From the NCBI RefSeq assembly GCF_018614585.1, contig NZ_JAGGOI010000032.1:1-64000 (forward strand): a stretch of 64,000 bases of DNA, written 5' to 3'. Both the position numbers and the translations under genes were made by a program. Position 1 is the first letter of the stretch, and every line of letters begins with the position of its first letter. Origin of the DNA: Streptomyces sp. ISL-1. Its GTDB lineage: Bacteria; Actinomycetota; Actinomycetes; Streptomycetales; Streptomycetaceae. The notes beneath the pieces were generated by a model. The model worked only from the letters and a program-made list of their open reading frames with translations, was not told the origin of the DNA and did not search any database. Of the stretch, positions 24,824 through 32,237 are shown one piece after another.

Positions 24824-25816
24824 TCATGCCGCGGCCCCTGTCGAGGAGTCCGCGGTGGTCGTCGCCAGCAGATCGGCGAGCGCGTGCACGGCGCACAGCT
24901 TCGGTACGGGAGTCCTGGTCAGCGCGGCCAGTTCGACGACGGCCGCGAGCAGCACGTCCAGTTCGAGCGGCTTGCCCTTCTCCAGGTCCTGGAGAGTGGA
25001 GGTCTTGTGGTCGCCGACGCGCTCGGCGCCCGCTATGCGCCGTTCCACGGAGATCTTGGGGTGGCAGCCGACCGCGGCCGCGACCTCGAGCGTCTCGCGC
25101 ATCATCGTCTCGACCAGCGCCTTGGTGTCCCGGTGGCGGCAGATCTGCGCCATCGTGGCCCGCGAGAGCGCGCTGATCGGGTTGAAGGAGATATTGCCGA
25201 GCAGCTTGATCCAGATGTCGTTGCGCAGATCCGGCTCGACGGGGCACTTGAGCCCGCCCGCCACCATCGCCTCGCTGAAGTCGAGACAGCGGCGCGACAC
25301 GGTCAGGTCCGGCTCCCCGATGGAGAACCGAGTGCCTTCCAAGTGGCGTACGACACCTGGGGATTCGAGCTCGGTGGCGGCGTAGACGACACACCCGATG
25401 GCGCGCTCGGGCGGCAGTGTCGCGCTGACCGTGCCGCCCGGGTCGACACTCTCGATGCGGCGTCCGGTGTACGGCCCGGGCAGGCCGTGGAAGTACCACC
25501 AGGGGATGCCGTTCTGCGCGGCGATGACGGCCGTACGCTCGTGCAGCAGCGGATGCACGAGTGGGCCCGACACCGCATAGGAATTGGCTTTGAGGCCGAG
25601 GAAGACATAGTCGACGGGCCCGACCGAGGCCGGGTCGTCGGTGGCGGCCGGCCGCGCGGTGAAGTCGCCGCGCGGGCTGAGCACCCGCACGCCGTCACGG
25701 CGCATGGCCGCCAGGTGCGGGCCGCGGGCGATGAGATGGACCTCGGCGCCGGCGCGATGGAGCGCGGCCCCGACATATGCGCCGATGGCACCGGCGCCGA
25801 CAACTGCGACTTTCAC
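24824..25816 (-). CDS. 2-dehydropantoate 2-reductase family protein (PanE/ApbA-like)
   Basis: An NADPH-dependent ketopantoate reductase or related 2-keto-acid reductase. The 330-residue product has the Rossmann motif VGAGAIGAYVGAALHRAG at the N terminus and the family's helical C-terminal domain, including DIWIKLLGNISFNPISAL, whose lysine and asparagine belong to the active-site region. The start is GTG 25816, four bases after GGAGAG. It lies outside any pantothenate operon, so another keto acid may be the substrate. It is divergent from the KAS III gene at 26051, and the shared 234-nt region contains a GntR-type palindrome. It may therefore be under the GntR regulator at 27603. Confidence 0.88.
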   Translation of the reverse strand: MKVAVVGAGAIGAYVGAALHRAGAEVHLIARGPHLAAMRRDGVRVLSPRGDFTARPAATDDPASVGPVDYVFLGLKANSYAVSGPLVHPLLHERTAVIAAQNGIPWWYFHGLPGPYTGRRIESVDPGGTVSATLPPERAIGCVVYAATELESPGVVRHLEGTRFSIGEPDLTVSRRCLDFSEAMVAGGLKCPVEPDLRNDIWIKLLGNISFNPISALSRATMAQICRHRDTKALVETMMRETLEVAAAVGCHPKISVERRIAGAERVGDHKTSTLQDLEKGKPLELDVLLAAVVELAALTRTPVPKLCAVHALADLLATTTADSSTGAAA

Positions 25817-25890
25817 GGGGCTCTCCGTTCGGTTGAGCGACCGAGCGAGGGCGGGACGGTGCGGATGACACCGCGGGCTGAGTCGACAGA

Positions 25891-25906
25891 ATATTGTCTA
25901 CAGTAT
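25891..25906. promoter_or_regulatory. Candidate GntR operator in the panE-like/KAS III divergent region
   Basis: An imperfect palindrome, ATATTGT-CT-ACAGTAT. Its reverse complement at 25893-25906 matches 12 of 14 bases of the element at 27546-27559, just upstream of the GntR gene. Short AT-rich palindromes in such G/C-rich DNA are unusual and typical of GntR sites. Confidence 0.55.
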
Positions 25907-26050
25907 GCCTTCGAGGCGGTCAAGAGTCGGCGCATCCTTCGGGAAAGCTCCAAAGTCCGGTCCCCGAACCTGTGGGATCACATGCCGTCGTACCGGGTGG
26001 TAGCAGCCAAGACTGGGAAATTCCACTGTCTTATCGAGGGGGAACCGCAA

Positions 26051-26998
26051 ATGACCGGCTCACGCATCGTCGCGCTCGGGCACTACCAGCCCGCCAAGGT
26101 GCTCACCAATGACGACCTGGCCGCCATGGTCGACACCAGCGACGAGTGGATCCGCAGCCGCGTCGGGATCGAGACCCGGCATGTGGCCGGACCCGACGAG
26201 CCGGTCGACGAGCTGGCCGCGCACGCCGCCGCGAAGGCGCTCGCCTCCGCCGGACTCGCGCCCGACGACATCGATCTCGTCCTGGTCGCCACCTCCACCG
26301 CGATCGACCGCTCGCCCAACACGGCGGCGCGCGTCGCGGCCCGGCTCGGCATGAGCTCGCCCGCCGTCATGGACCTCAATGTCGTATGCGCGGGCTTCAC
26401 ACACGCGCTCGCCACGGCCGACCACGCCGTGCGGGCCGGAGCCGCCGCCCGCGCCCTGGTCATCGGCGCCGACAAGATGGCCGAGGTCGCCGACTGGACC
26501 GACCGCACCACCTGTGTGCTGGTCGGCGACGGCGCGGGCGCCGCGGTCATCGAGGCGACCGGCACCGGCTCGGACGGAGAGATCGGCCCCGTCCTTTGGG
26601 GCTCGGTCCCGGAGATGGGCCACGCCGTACGGATCGAAGGCACCCCGCCCCGCTTCGCGCAGGAGGGCCAGTCCGTCTACCGCTGGGCTACCACCCAGCT
26701 GCCGCCCATCGCCCGCAAGGTCTGCGAGCGCGCGGGCGTCACCCCCGAGGAGCTCGCCGCGGTCGTCCTGCACCAGGCGAATCTGCGCATCATCGAGCCC
26801 GTCGCCCAGAAGATCGGCGCGGTGAACGCCGTGATCGCCCGCGATGTGGTGCATTCCGGCAACACCTCGGCCGCCTCGATCCCGATGGCGCTCTCCAAGC
26901 TGGTCGAGCGCGGCGAGATCGAGTCCGGCGATCCGGTGCTGCTCTTCGGCTTCGGCGGCAATCTCTCGTACGCGGGCCAGGTCGTCCGCTGCCCCTGA
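26051..26998 (+). CDS. 3-oxoacyl-ACP synthase III (KAS III/FabH-like)
   Basis: Condenses an acyl-CoA with malonyl-ACP or performs a related acyl transfer. The 315-residue product has the catalytic triad: Cys113 in VVCAGFTHAL, His in LHQANLRI and Asn in HSGNTSAAS. FGFGGNLSYAGQV is the usual C-terminal motif. The start is ATG 26051 behind a GAGGGGGA element; the frame extends far upstream only as an antisense shadow. It is not next to acpP, fabD or fabF, so it is probably an accessory paralogue for a special primer or a secondary metabolite rather than the housekeeping FabH. A GntR-type palindrome lies about 150 nt upstream. Confidence 0.92.
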   Translation: MTGSRIVALGHYQPAKVLTNDDLAAMVDTSDEWIRSRVGIETRHVAGPDEPVDELAAHAAAKALASAGLAPDDIDLVLVATSTAIDRSPNTAARVAARLGMSSPAVMDLNVVCAGFTHALATADHAVRAGAAARALVIGADKMAEVADWTDRTTCVLVGDGAGAAVIEATGTGSDGEIGPVLWGSVPEMGHAVRIEGTPPRFAQEGQSVYRWATTQLPPIARKVCERAGVTPEELAAVVLHQANLRIIEPVAQKIGAVNAVIARDVVHSGNTSAASIPMALSKLVERGEIESGDPVLLFGFGGNLSYAGQVVRCP

Positions 26999-27034
26999 GG
27001 CCGGCGCCGCCGCCCCCGGGGCAGACTGAACCGC

Positions 27035-27511
27035 ATGGCAGCCAAGCGCAGCGCGGGCCTGTTGCTGTTCCGCAGGCGGGGTACGGACACCGAGGTGCTC
27101 GTCGGTCATATGGGAGGGCCGTTCTGGCAGTCCCGCGACGAGGGGGCCTGGTCCGTGCCGAAGGGTGAGTACACCCCTGAAGAGGAGCCGATGGCCGCCG
27201 CCCGGCGGGAGTTCGTGGAGGAGCTCGGCGTCCCGCCGCCCGACGGGGAGTGGCTGTCGCTAGGTGAGGCACGGCAGAGCGGCGGCAAGATCGTCACCGT
27301 CTGGGCACTCGAAGGCGTCCTCGACACCGACCTGGTGGAACCGGGCACTTTCGTCATGGAGTGGCCGAGGGGCTCGGGCCGGATGCAGGAGTTCCCCGAG
27401 ATCGACCGGGCCGAGTGGATGTCCGTGGCGGAGGCCAGGGGGAAGCTGGTGACGGGGCAGCGGGTCTTCCTCGACCGGCTGGAGGAGCTGCTCGTTTCCG
27501 GCCCGGGGTGA
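27035..27511 (+). CDS. NUDIX hydrolase
   Basis: A 158-residue NUDIX pyrophosphohydrolase. The NUDIX box is complete, with GEYTPEEEPMAAARREFVEELGV giving the G-x5-E-x7-REUxEExGU pattern over residues about 46-68. The start (SAGLLLFRR) and the EWPRGSG and FPEIDRAEWM segments resemble the MutT/Ap4A-like group annotated as NUDIX domain-containing proteins in Streptomyces. The substrate is not inferable. It follows the KAS III gene by 36 nt and precedes the GntR gene by 91 nt on the same strand. Confidence 0.93.
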   Translation: MAAKRSAGLLLFRRRGTDTEVLVGHMGGPFWQSRDEGAWSVPKGEYTPEEEPMAAARREFVEELGVPPPDGEWLSLGEARQSGGKIVTVWALEGVLDTDLVEPGTFVMEWPRGSGRMQEFPEIDRAEWMSVAEARGKLVTGQRVFLDRLEELLVSGPG

Positions 27512-27545
27512 CGTGGATCTCGGCATGGAAGCGATTGCGCTCGGT

Positions 27546-27559
27546 AGACTGTAGACGAT
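27546..27559. promoter_or_regulatory. Candidate autoregulatory GntR operator
   Basis: AGACTGTAGACGAT lies about 45 nt upstream of the GntR start and matches the inverse of the palindrome at 25893-25906 in 12 of 14 positions. This suggests that the regulator controls its own gene and the divergent gene pair upstream. Confidence 0.5.
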
Positions 27560-27602
27560 AGCCAATTGTCGCTCGCCGTCGCCGGCCAGGAAGGGGACTG
27601 TG

Positions 27603-28277
27603 ATGTTGTCCGCAGGACTGCCGCAGGGAACCGTGCCCAAGCTGGAACGCCCCGGTCCGCTGCGTGAGCGGGTCTACGAGGCGCTGCTCGAACTGATCAC
27701 GACCCGCGCACTCCGCCCGGGCCAGCACCTGGTCGAGAGCGAACTCGCCGGCCATCTCGGGGTGTCCCGCCAGCCCGTTCGAGAGGCGCTGCAGCGGCTG
27801 AACACCGAGGGATGGGTCGATCTGCGCCCGGCGCAGGGTGCGTTCGTCCATGAACCGACCGAGGCGGAGGCGGACCAGCTGCTCTCGGTCCGTACGCTGC
27901 TCGAGGCCGAGGCCGCCCGGCTCGCCGCGGCGAACTCCGGCTCCGCGGGCATCGCCGCGCTCGAAGAGCTGTGCGTACAGGGCGAAGGGGCCGTCGCGGA
28001 CGACGACGTCGACCTGGCGGTGGTCACCAACGCCGCCTTCCACGCCAAGGTGATGGAGCTCGCCGGGAACCTTGTCCTCGCCGAGCTGGCGGCACAGGTG
28101 GACCGCCGGGTCCGCTGGTACTACACGCCCGTCGCACGACAGCGCGGCCGCCAGTCCTGGATCGAGCACCGGGAGCTGATCGCGGCGATCTCGGCCCGCG
28201 ACGAGCGGCGGGCGACGGAAGTCATGCGGGCGCACACGGAGCACACCCGCAAGACCTACCACCAGCGCGAGGAGTAG
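27603..28277 (+). CDS. GntR-family regulator (FadR/FCD subfamily)
   Basis: A 224-residue one-domain-sensor repressor. The N-terminal winged helix spans about residues 15-80, with LRERVYEALLELI, HLVESELAGHLGVSRQPVRE and EGWVDLRPAQGAFV. The C-terminal FCD helical domain binds a small organic acid, usually through a metal held by Asp and three His; candidate ligands are in NAAFHAKVMELAGN and WIEHRELIAAI. ATG 27603 is preferred over GTG 27600 because of its spacing from AGGAAGGGG. Its palindromic site occurs upstream of itself and between the panE-like and KAS III genes, indicating a local regulon. Confidence 0.92.
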   Translation: MLSAGLPQGTVPKLERPGPLRERVYEALLELITTRALRPGQHLVESELAGHLGVSRQPVREALQRLNTEGWVDLRPAQGAFVHEPTEAEADQLLSVRTLLEAEAARLAAANSGSAGIAALEELCVQGEGAVADDDVDLAVVTNAAFHAKVMELAGNLVLAELAAQVDRRVRWYYTPVARQRGRQSWIEHRELIAAISARDERRATEVMRAHTEHTRKTYHQREE

Positions 28278-28306
28278 TACGGGTCGCCCGCAACGGCTGC
28301 CGTCGC

Positions 28307-28323
28307 GCGCCACCGTGGCGCGT
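28307..28323. terminator. Small hairpin between convergent regulators
   Basis: A perfect 17-nt inverted repeat with 7-bp arms and a CCG loop in the 135-nt gap between the GntR gene and the opposing ATPase-LuxR gene. It is short, so the assignment is weak. Confidence 0.35.
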
Positions 28324-28412
28324 ATTCGCCTTCGTCGCCTTCGTACGAGATGAACCAGAACCTGGTTGCGGCGATCCGCTCGTGGCGGAACTCGGCCCCG
28401 GCACAGGGACGT

Positions 28413-31211
28413 TCACTTCGGAGAGCCGGCAACGGGTCGTCGCGGTGGCCGGGGGCCTCCGGGCCTGAGGGTTCGGCCTGCGAATCCGGCGGCTGGTGGC
28501 GGTGAGGCGGCCGGCGCGCCGTCGCCGATGTCGTGTCCGGCGGGGCGGGGCGCGGGTGCGTGATGTGGTTCGGATCGTTCCAGGACGGTGGCCAGTTCGC
28601 GGCGCGTGGTGACGCCGAGTTTGGCGTAGGCGTGCTGGAGGTGGTTGTTGACGGTGCGCACCGACAGGTGCAGCACGTCGGCGATGTCCTTGCTGCGGGT
28701 GCCGTTGGCGGCGAGCAGGGCGACTTCGCGTTCCCGGTCGGTCAGCGGGGCGCCGGGGGCGGCGGCGGTCAGCAGGGCCGTACGGGCGTCCTCGCAGCGG
28801 CCGGCGATGGCGGTGGCCAGGCTGGTGGCGGCGGTGGCGCGACGGGCCTGACCGGCGCGCTGCCAGGCGGCGGCGGCCGCGGCAGCGGCTTCGGCGGCCA
28901 GCAGGTCGGCGCCGGCCCGCTCGAACGCCGTGGCGACGTCGAGGAGTTGGTCGGGGGCGTCGGCGGCCAGGGCTGCGGCCAGTCGGGCCCCGGTGCCGGT
29001 CAGTACGCCGTCGCTCCGGCGGGCGAGTTCGGCCAGCCGCCCGGCCACCTTCTTGGCGCCGCCAAGACGGGCGATGTCGGTGAGCAGCAGGGCCTCGGGG
29101 CTGACCAGGCCTGCGGTGCGGGCGCACCGGGCGGCGTCGGTGAGGACCGTACGGGCCTGGGCCACGTGGCCCCGGGCGGCATGCAGCCAGGCTCGTCCCA
29201 GATACTCCTCGGCCGCGAAAACGTCCGGCCACAGGTAGTTACGGGCTTCGGCGCAGGCCAGTTCGGCCGCCTCGAGGTCGCCGAGTACCGCTGCGCATGC
29301 GGCCAGGCCGCTCAGCGCCGGGCCCAGGGGCCTGATGTGGTGGTACGCGCGGGCCAGGGCGGCGGCCTCGGCGTACCAGCGGCGGGCACTGGCCGGATGC
29401 CCGGCCAGCCACTCGGTGCGGCCAAGGCTGAAGGCCAGCCAGATCTGGGGGACGGGAGTGGAGCTGACCCGGGCGAGTTCGGCGTAGCCGCGCCGGCCCA
29501 CCTCGCGGGCTTCGGCCAGCCGTCCGTGGCTGCTCAGAGCGTGGTTCACCGAGATCAGCTGGACTGCCGGGTGGGGATAGAGGGTGTGTTGGTCGACTGT
29601 GGCATGGGCGGCGTAGGCGCGTTCGGCCCAGGCCACCGCGTCGCCGGTGCGGCCGACCAGTTCCAGCCCGAGTGGCTTCATCAGGGCGCCGGTGAGCCAG
29701 GCCACCGGGTAGGGAGCGTCGTTGATGTCTTCTTCCATGTCCTCCAGCAGTTCCAGCCCGCGGACCGCCTCGCCGGAGGCGATCCGCATGGACCCCTCGC
29801 AGTACCGCAGCATCCGCAGGGCGTCAGCACTCGTGACCCGGGCGCGGGCGGCCTCGTTGACCGCCAGCGCCTCGTCGGCCTCCGCGGCCCCCCAGAACAG
29901 ATTGCAGGTGCGTGCCATCGTGACGGCCAGCTCGTCCTGCTCGCTCTCGGCGCCCGCGACGGCCTTGGCCAGCACTCTCTCGGCCTGCTGCGGTTCGCCC
30001 AGCTCGAAGAGCGTCTCGCCCAGCATCAGGCGGGTGGCGGTGGTGTGGTGCTTTTCGGGCAGGGCCTGCAGCAATGCGCGGGCCTGCCCGTAGTCGTGGG
30101 CGTACCGGGCCAGCGCCGCCGCCTCGGTCAGCGCCGCCGGATCCGCCGTGCCGGTAGCCGCAAAACGCCAGGACGCGACGTGCAGCGCGTCAGTGCGACG
30201 CCTCATGCCTCGTACTTCGACCCTTGCGGCCTGCCGCAACAGCAGCGCCCGCCGGCGCGTCACCGGCAGGCCGGCCCGCAGTACCTCGCCGTACAACGGA
30301 TGCGCCAGCGCGACCGAGGTGCGCCGTCCCTCCTGTCGCACACGCACCAGTCCGGCGTACTCCAGCCCGGTCACCGCCTCCGGTGAAGCGAACTGCTCCG
30401 CGTCGGTCAGGGACAGCGGCTCACACAGTGCCAGCAACTCAAGCAGTGGACGGGCCTCGGCACCGGCTGCCGCCAGCCGCGCACTGATCAGCTCCACGAG
30501 CCGGGTCGTCCCGCGCACCGGACCCGCAGCCAGTTCCCAGATCTCCCCGTCACTGACCAAAGCGCCCCGGTCCAGCGCCCCGGTGACCAACTCCCGCAGA
30601 TACAGCACATTGCCACGGCAGGCCGCGTGCAACTCCCACAGCATCCCTTGCGCCACAGGCGCGCCCAGCACCGCCTGCAACAGCTCCTCGACGTCGCCAC
30701 GGTCCAACTCCGCCAGTTCCACCCGCCACATCGTGTCGCCGTGGCACACCGCCTCCACCGCGTCCCCCACCGGCGCACCGGAGCAGATCGTCCCGAGAAG
30801 CCGCACCACACCCGCATCCATCAACTGCCGCAGCAGTACCGCCGAGACGGCATCCAGCAGGTGTATGTCATCAATGAGCAGTACGAGCGCACGCCCGTCC
30901 CGACCGGCCAACCGCCGTGCCACTGTGGCGAAGCCCGTCACGGGATCCGACAAGTCCGCCCCTGCAGGCACCAGATGAGCGATCGCGCCCAACGGAACCG
31001 TCCCGGCCGCCGCGCTCGCGGTCGCCCGCGCAACCCGGAACCCCATGCCCGCCGCCCGCGCCAGGCACTCCTCGGCCAGCCGCGACTTGCCCACGCCCGG
31101 CGAACCGGACACGACAAATCCTTGGCACCGTCGATCCGTCAGCCCCTTGGTGAACAACTCCAACTGTTCGCCGCGGCCAACAAACACATCCGCAAAACCG
31201 GGGACTCTCAC
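28413..31211 (-). CDS. Large ATPase-LuxR transcriptional regulator (LAL-type)
   Basis: A regulator of about 932 residues combining an N-terminal AAA/STAND ATPase with a C-terminal LuxR helix-turn-helix. The Walker A motif is GSPGVGKSRLAEE (about residues 38-50) and Walker B is ALVLLIDDIHLLD. The middle part is helical and repeat-like. The LuxR DNA-binding domain (LTDREREVALLAANGTRSKD to TVNNHLQHAYAKLGV) lies about 80 residues before the C terminus. GTG 31211 is preferred because GAGGGG precedes it at 4-nt spacing. Such proteins activate secondary metabolite or sugar-use genes in response to a bound ligand. It reads in the same direction as the TetR gene, and its target may be the divergent molybdenum hydroxylase operon. 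Confidence 0.92.
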   Translation of the reverse strand: MRVPGFADVFVGRGEQLELFTKGLTDRRCQGFVVSGSPGVGKSRLAEECLARAAGMGFRVARATASAAAGTVPLGAIAHLVPAGADLSDPVTGFATVARRLAGRDGRALVLLIDDIHLLDAVSAVLLRQLMDAGVVRLLGTICSGAPVGDAVEAVCHGDTMWRVELAELDRGDVEELLQAVLGAPVAQGMLWELHAACRGNVLYLRELVTGALDRGALVSDGEIWELAAGPVRGTTRLVELISARLAAAGAEARPLLELLALCEPLSLTDAEQFASPEAVTGLEYAGLVRVRQEGRRTSVALAHPLYGEVLRAGLPVTRRRALLLRQAARVEVRGMRRRTDALHVASWRFAATGTADPAALTEAAALARYAHDYGQARALLQALPEKHHTTATRLMLGETLFELGEPQQAERVLAKAVAGAESEQDELAVTMARTCNLFWGAAEADEALAVNEAARARVTSADALRMLRYCEGSMRIASGEAVRGLELLEDMEEDINDAPYPVAWLTGALMKPLGLELVGRTGDAVAWAERAYAAHATVDQHTLYPHPAVQLISVNHALSSHGRLAEAREVGRRGYAELARVSSTPVPQIWLAFSLGRTEWLAGHPASARRWYAEAAALARAYHHIRPLGPALSGLAACAAVLGDLEAAELACAEARNYLWPDVFAAEEYLGRAWLHAARGHVAQARTVLTDAARCARTAGLVSPEALLLTDIARLGGAKKVAGRLAELARRSDGVLTGTGARLAAALAADAPDQLLDVATAFERAGADLLAAEAAAAAAAAWQRAGQARRATAATSLATAIAGRCEDARTALLTAAAPGAPLTDREREVALLAANGTRSKDIADVLHLSVRTVNNHLQHAYAKLGVTTRRELATVLERSEPHHAPAPRPAGHDIGDGAPAASPPPAAGFAGRTLRPGGPRPPRRPVAGSPK

Positions 31212-31287
31212 AGCACCCCTCAAGGTCCGCGATGCTCTGCGTCGGCATGGGATGGCGCCTCAGGTGCGAGCGGCCGGGGCAGGGCGT

Positions 31288-31836
31288 TCATGGGGTGTCT
31301 CTCCCGGTGAGTCCGACGATGAGGGCTTCGGTGGCGGGGCGCAGCAGGGCCGCGCCGTCGGGCGTCAACTCCAGGCCCAGAACAAGGGCGATGGCGATGT
31401 CGGCGGCCTGCGCCGGGGTCACGGTCGTGGTGCCGGCCGCGGCGAAGGCTTCGGCGAGCAGGTCGTGCAGATCCTTGGTGAACTGCTGAACGGTGGGCCC
31501 GCAGAGCCGGTCGGTGGTGTCGATCAGCTCGGAGGCGTGCGGTGAGTCCTCGACGACTTTCTGGAAGAGGTCGAGCTTGGCGCCGAGGATCCCGCGGACG
31601 CGATCCTGTGCCGTGACCTCGGCGACCGCGGCCTCTCTGGCCTGGGCCAACGCCTGGCCGTGCAGGCGCTCGGCAAGCCGCAGGAACGCGTCGTCCTTGT
31701 TGCGTACGTACTGGTAGACGGCGGCACGGGACATGCCGGCCGCCCGTGCGATGTCTTCCATGGTGGTGCGGCGCACGCCGTGCTTGGTGAACGTCACGTA
31801 CGCCGCGTCGAGCACCTGGTCGAGTCGGGAGTTCAT
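31288..31836 (-). CDS. TetR-family transcriptional regulator
   Basis: A 182-residue TetR-type repressor. The N-terminal helix-turn-helix reads LDAAYVTFTKHGVRRTTMED, then IARAAGMSRAAVYQYVRNK (about residues 7-50), and the ligand-binding helical domain follows. The frame continues upstream to 32058 without conservation, and the homologous part begins at ATG 31836. It is divergent from the molybdenum hydroxylase operon across 401 nt that contain an inverted repeat, so control of that operon is likely. The inducer is unknown. Confidence 0.92.
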   Translation of the reverse strand: MNSRLDQVLDAAYVTFTKHGVRRTTMEDIARAAGMSRAAVYQYVRNKDDAFLRLAERLHGQALAQAREAAVAEVTAQDRVRGILGAKLDLFQKVVEDSPHASELIDTTDRLCGPTVQQFTKDLHDLLAEAFAAAGTTTVTPAQAADIAIALVLGLELTPDGAALLRPATEALIVGLTGRDTP

Positions 31837-32237
31837 GGCTCCATTGTGGTGAGCTGGAAAACGGCGGGGGCATCGAACTCGAACGCGCAACCCGGCGTCC
31901 AATGCGGCGCCCCCGCGATCGTCATGCTGACACTTTATGCACGAAACGTCAGGTTGTGCAACAAGGCTGCTTGCCTTGTGCACGGCGGGCCGGGCGCCGG
32001 AACCGCTCAGTCGGCCCTTCGCCCTCGCCGGAAACCCTCTGCGGCAGCAAACTGACACTCAAGAGCAGGTGGCACTCGAGGCTGATGGGCGCCGCGTGCC
32101 GGAACCGGAAATGAGCAGTTTTTACTCATCCCGTTGCGCTCTTGATCCAGCAGGGTTGCCTCGACTGCGGCAAGCGGGCTGTGCGGCAGCGACAAGCGGC
32201 AGGTACCCGACTTCTCCTCTTCCAAGGACTTTCGCAA
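31837..32237. promoter_or_regulatory. Divergent control region with inverted repeat
   Basis: No gene is supportable in these 401 nt. A perfect 7-bp inverted repeat, ACAAGGC and GCCTTGT separated by 5 nt, lies at 31961-31979, and the symmetry continues outward as GTGCA/GCAC with a one-base bulge. It is a candidate operator for the TetR gene and the molybdenum hydroxylase operon. A longer frame into the hydroxylase gene (from 32142) lacks conservation. Confidence 0.45.

Noticed and set aside
24884..26050. A long plus-strand extension in front of the KAS III gene
   Set aside because: It runs antisense through the ketopantoate-reductase-like gene and lacks conservation; ATG 26051 has a strong ribosome site.
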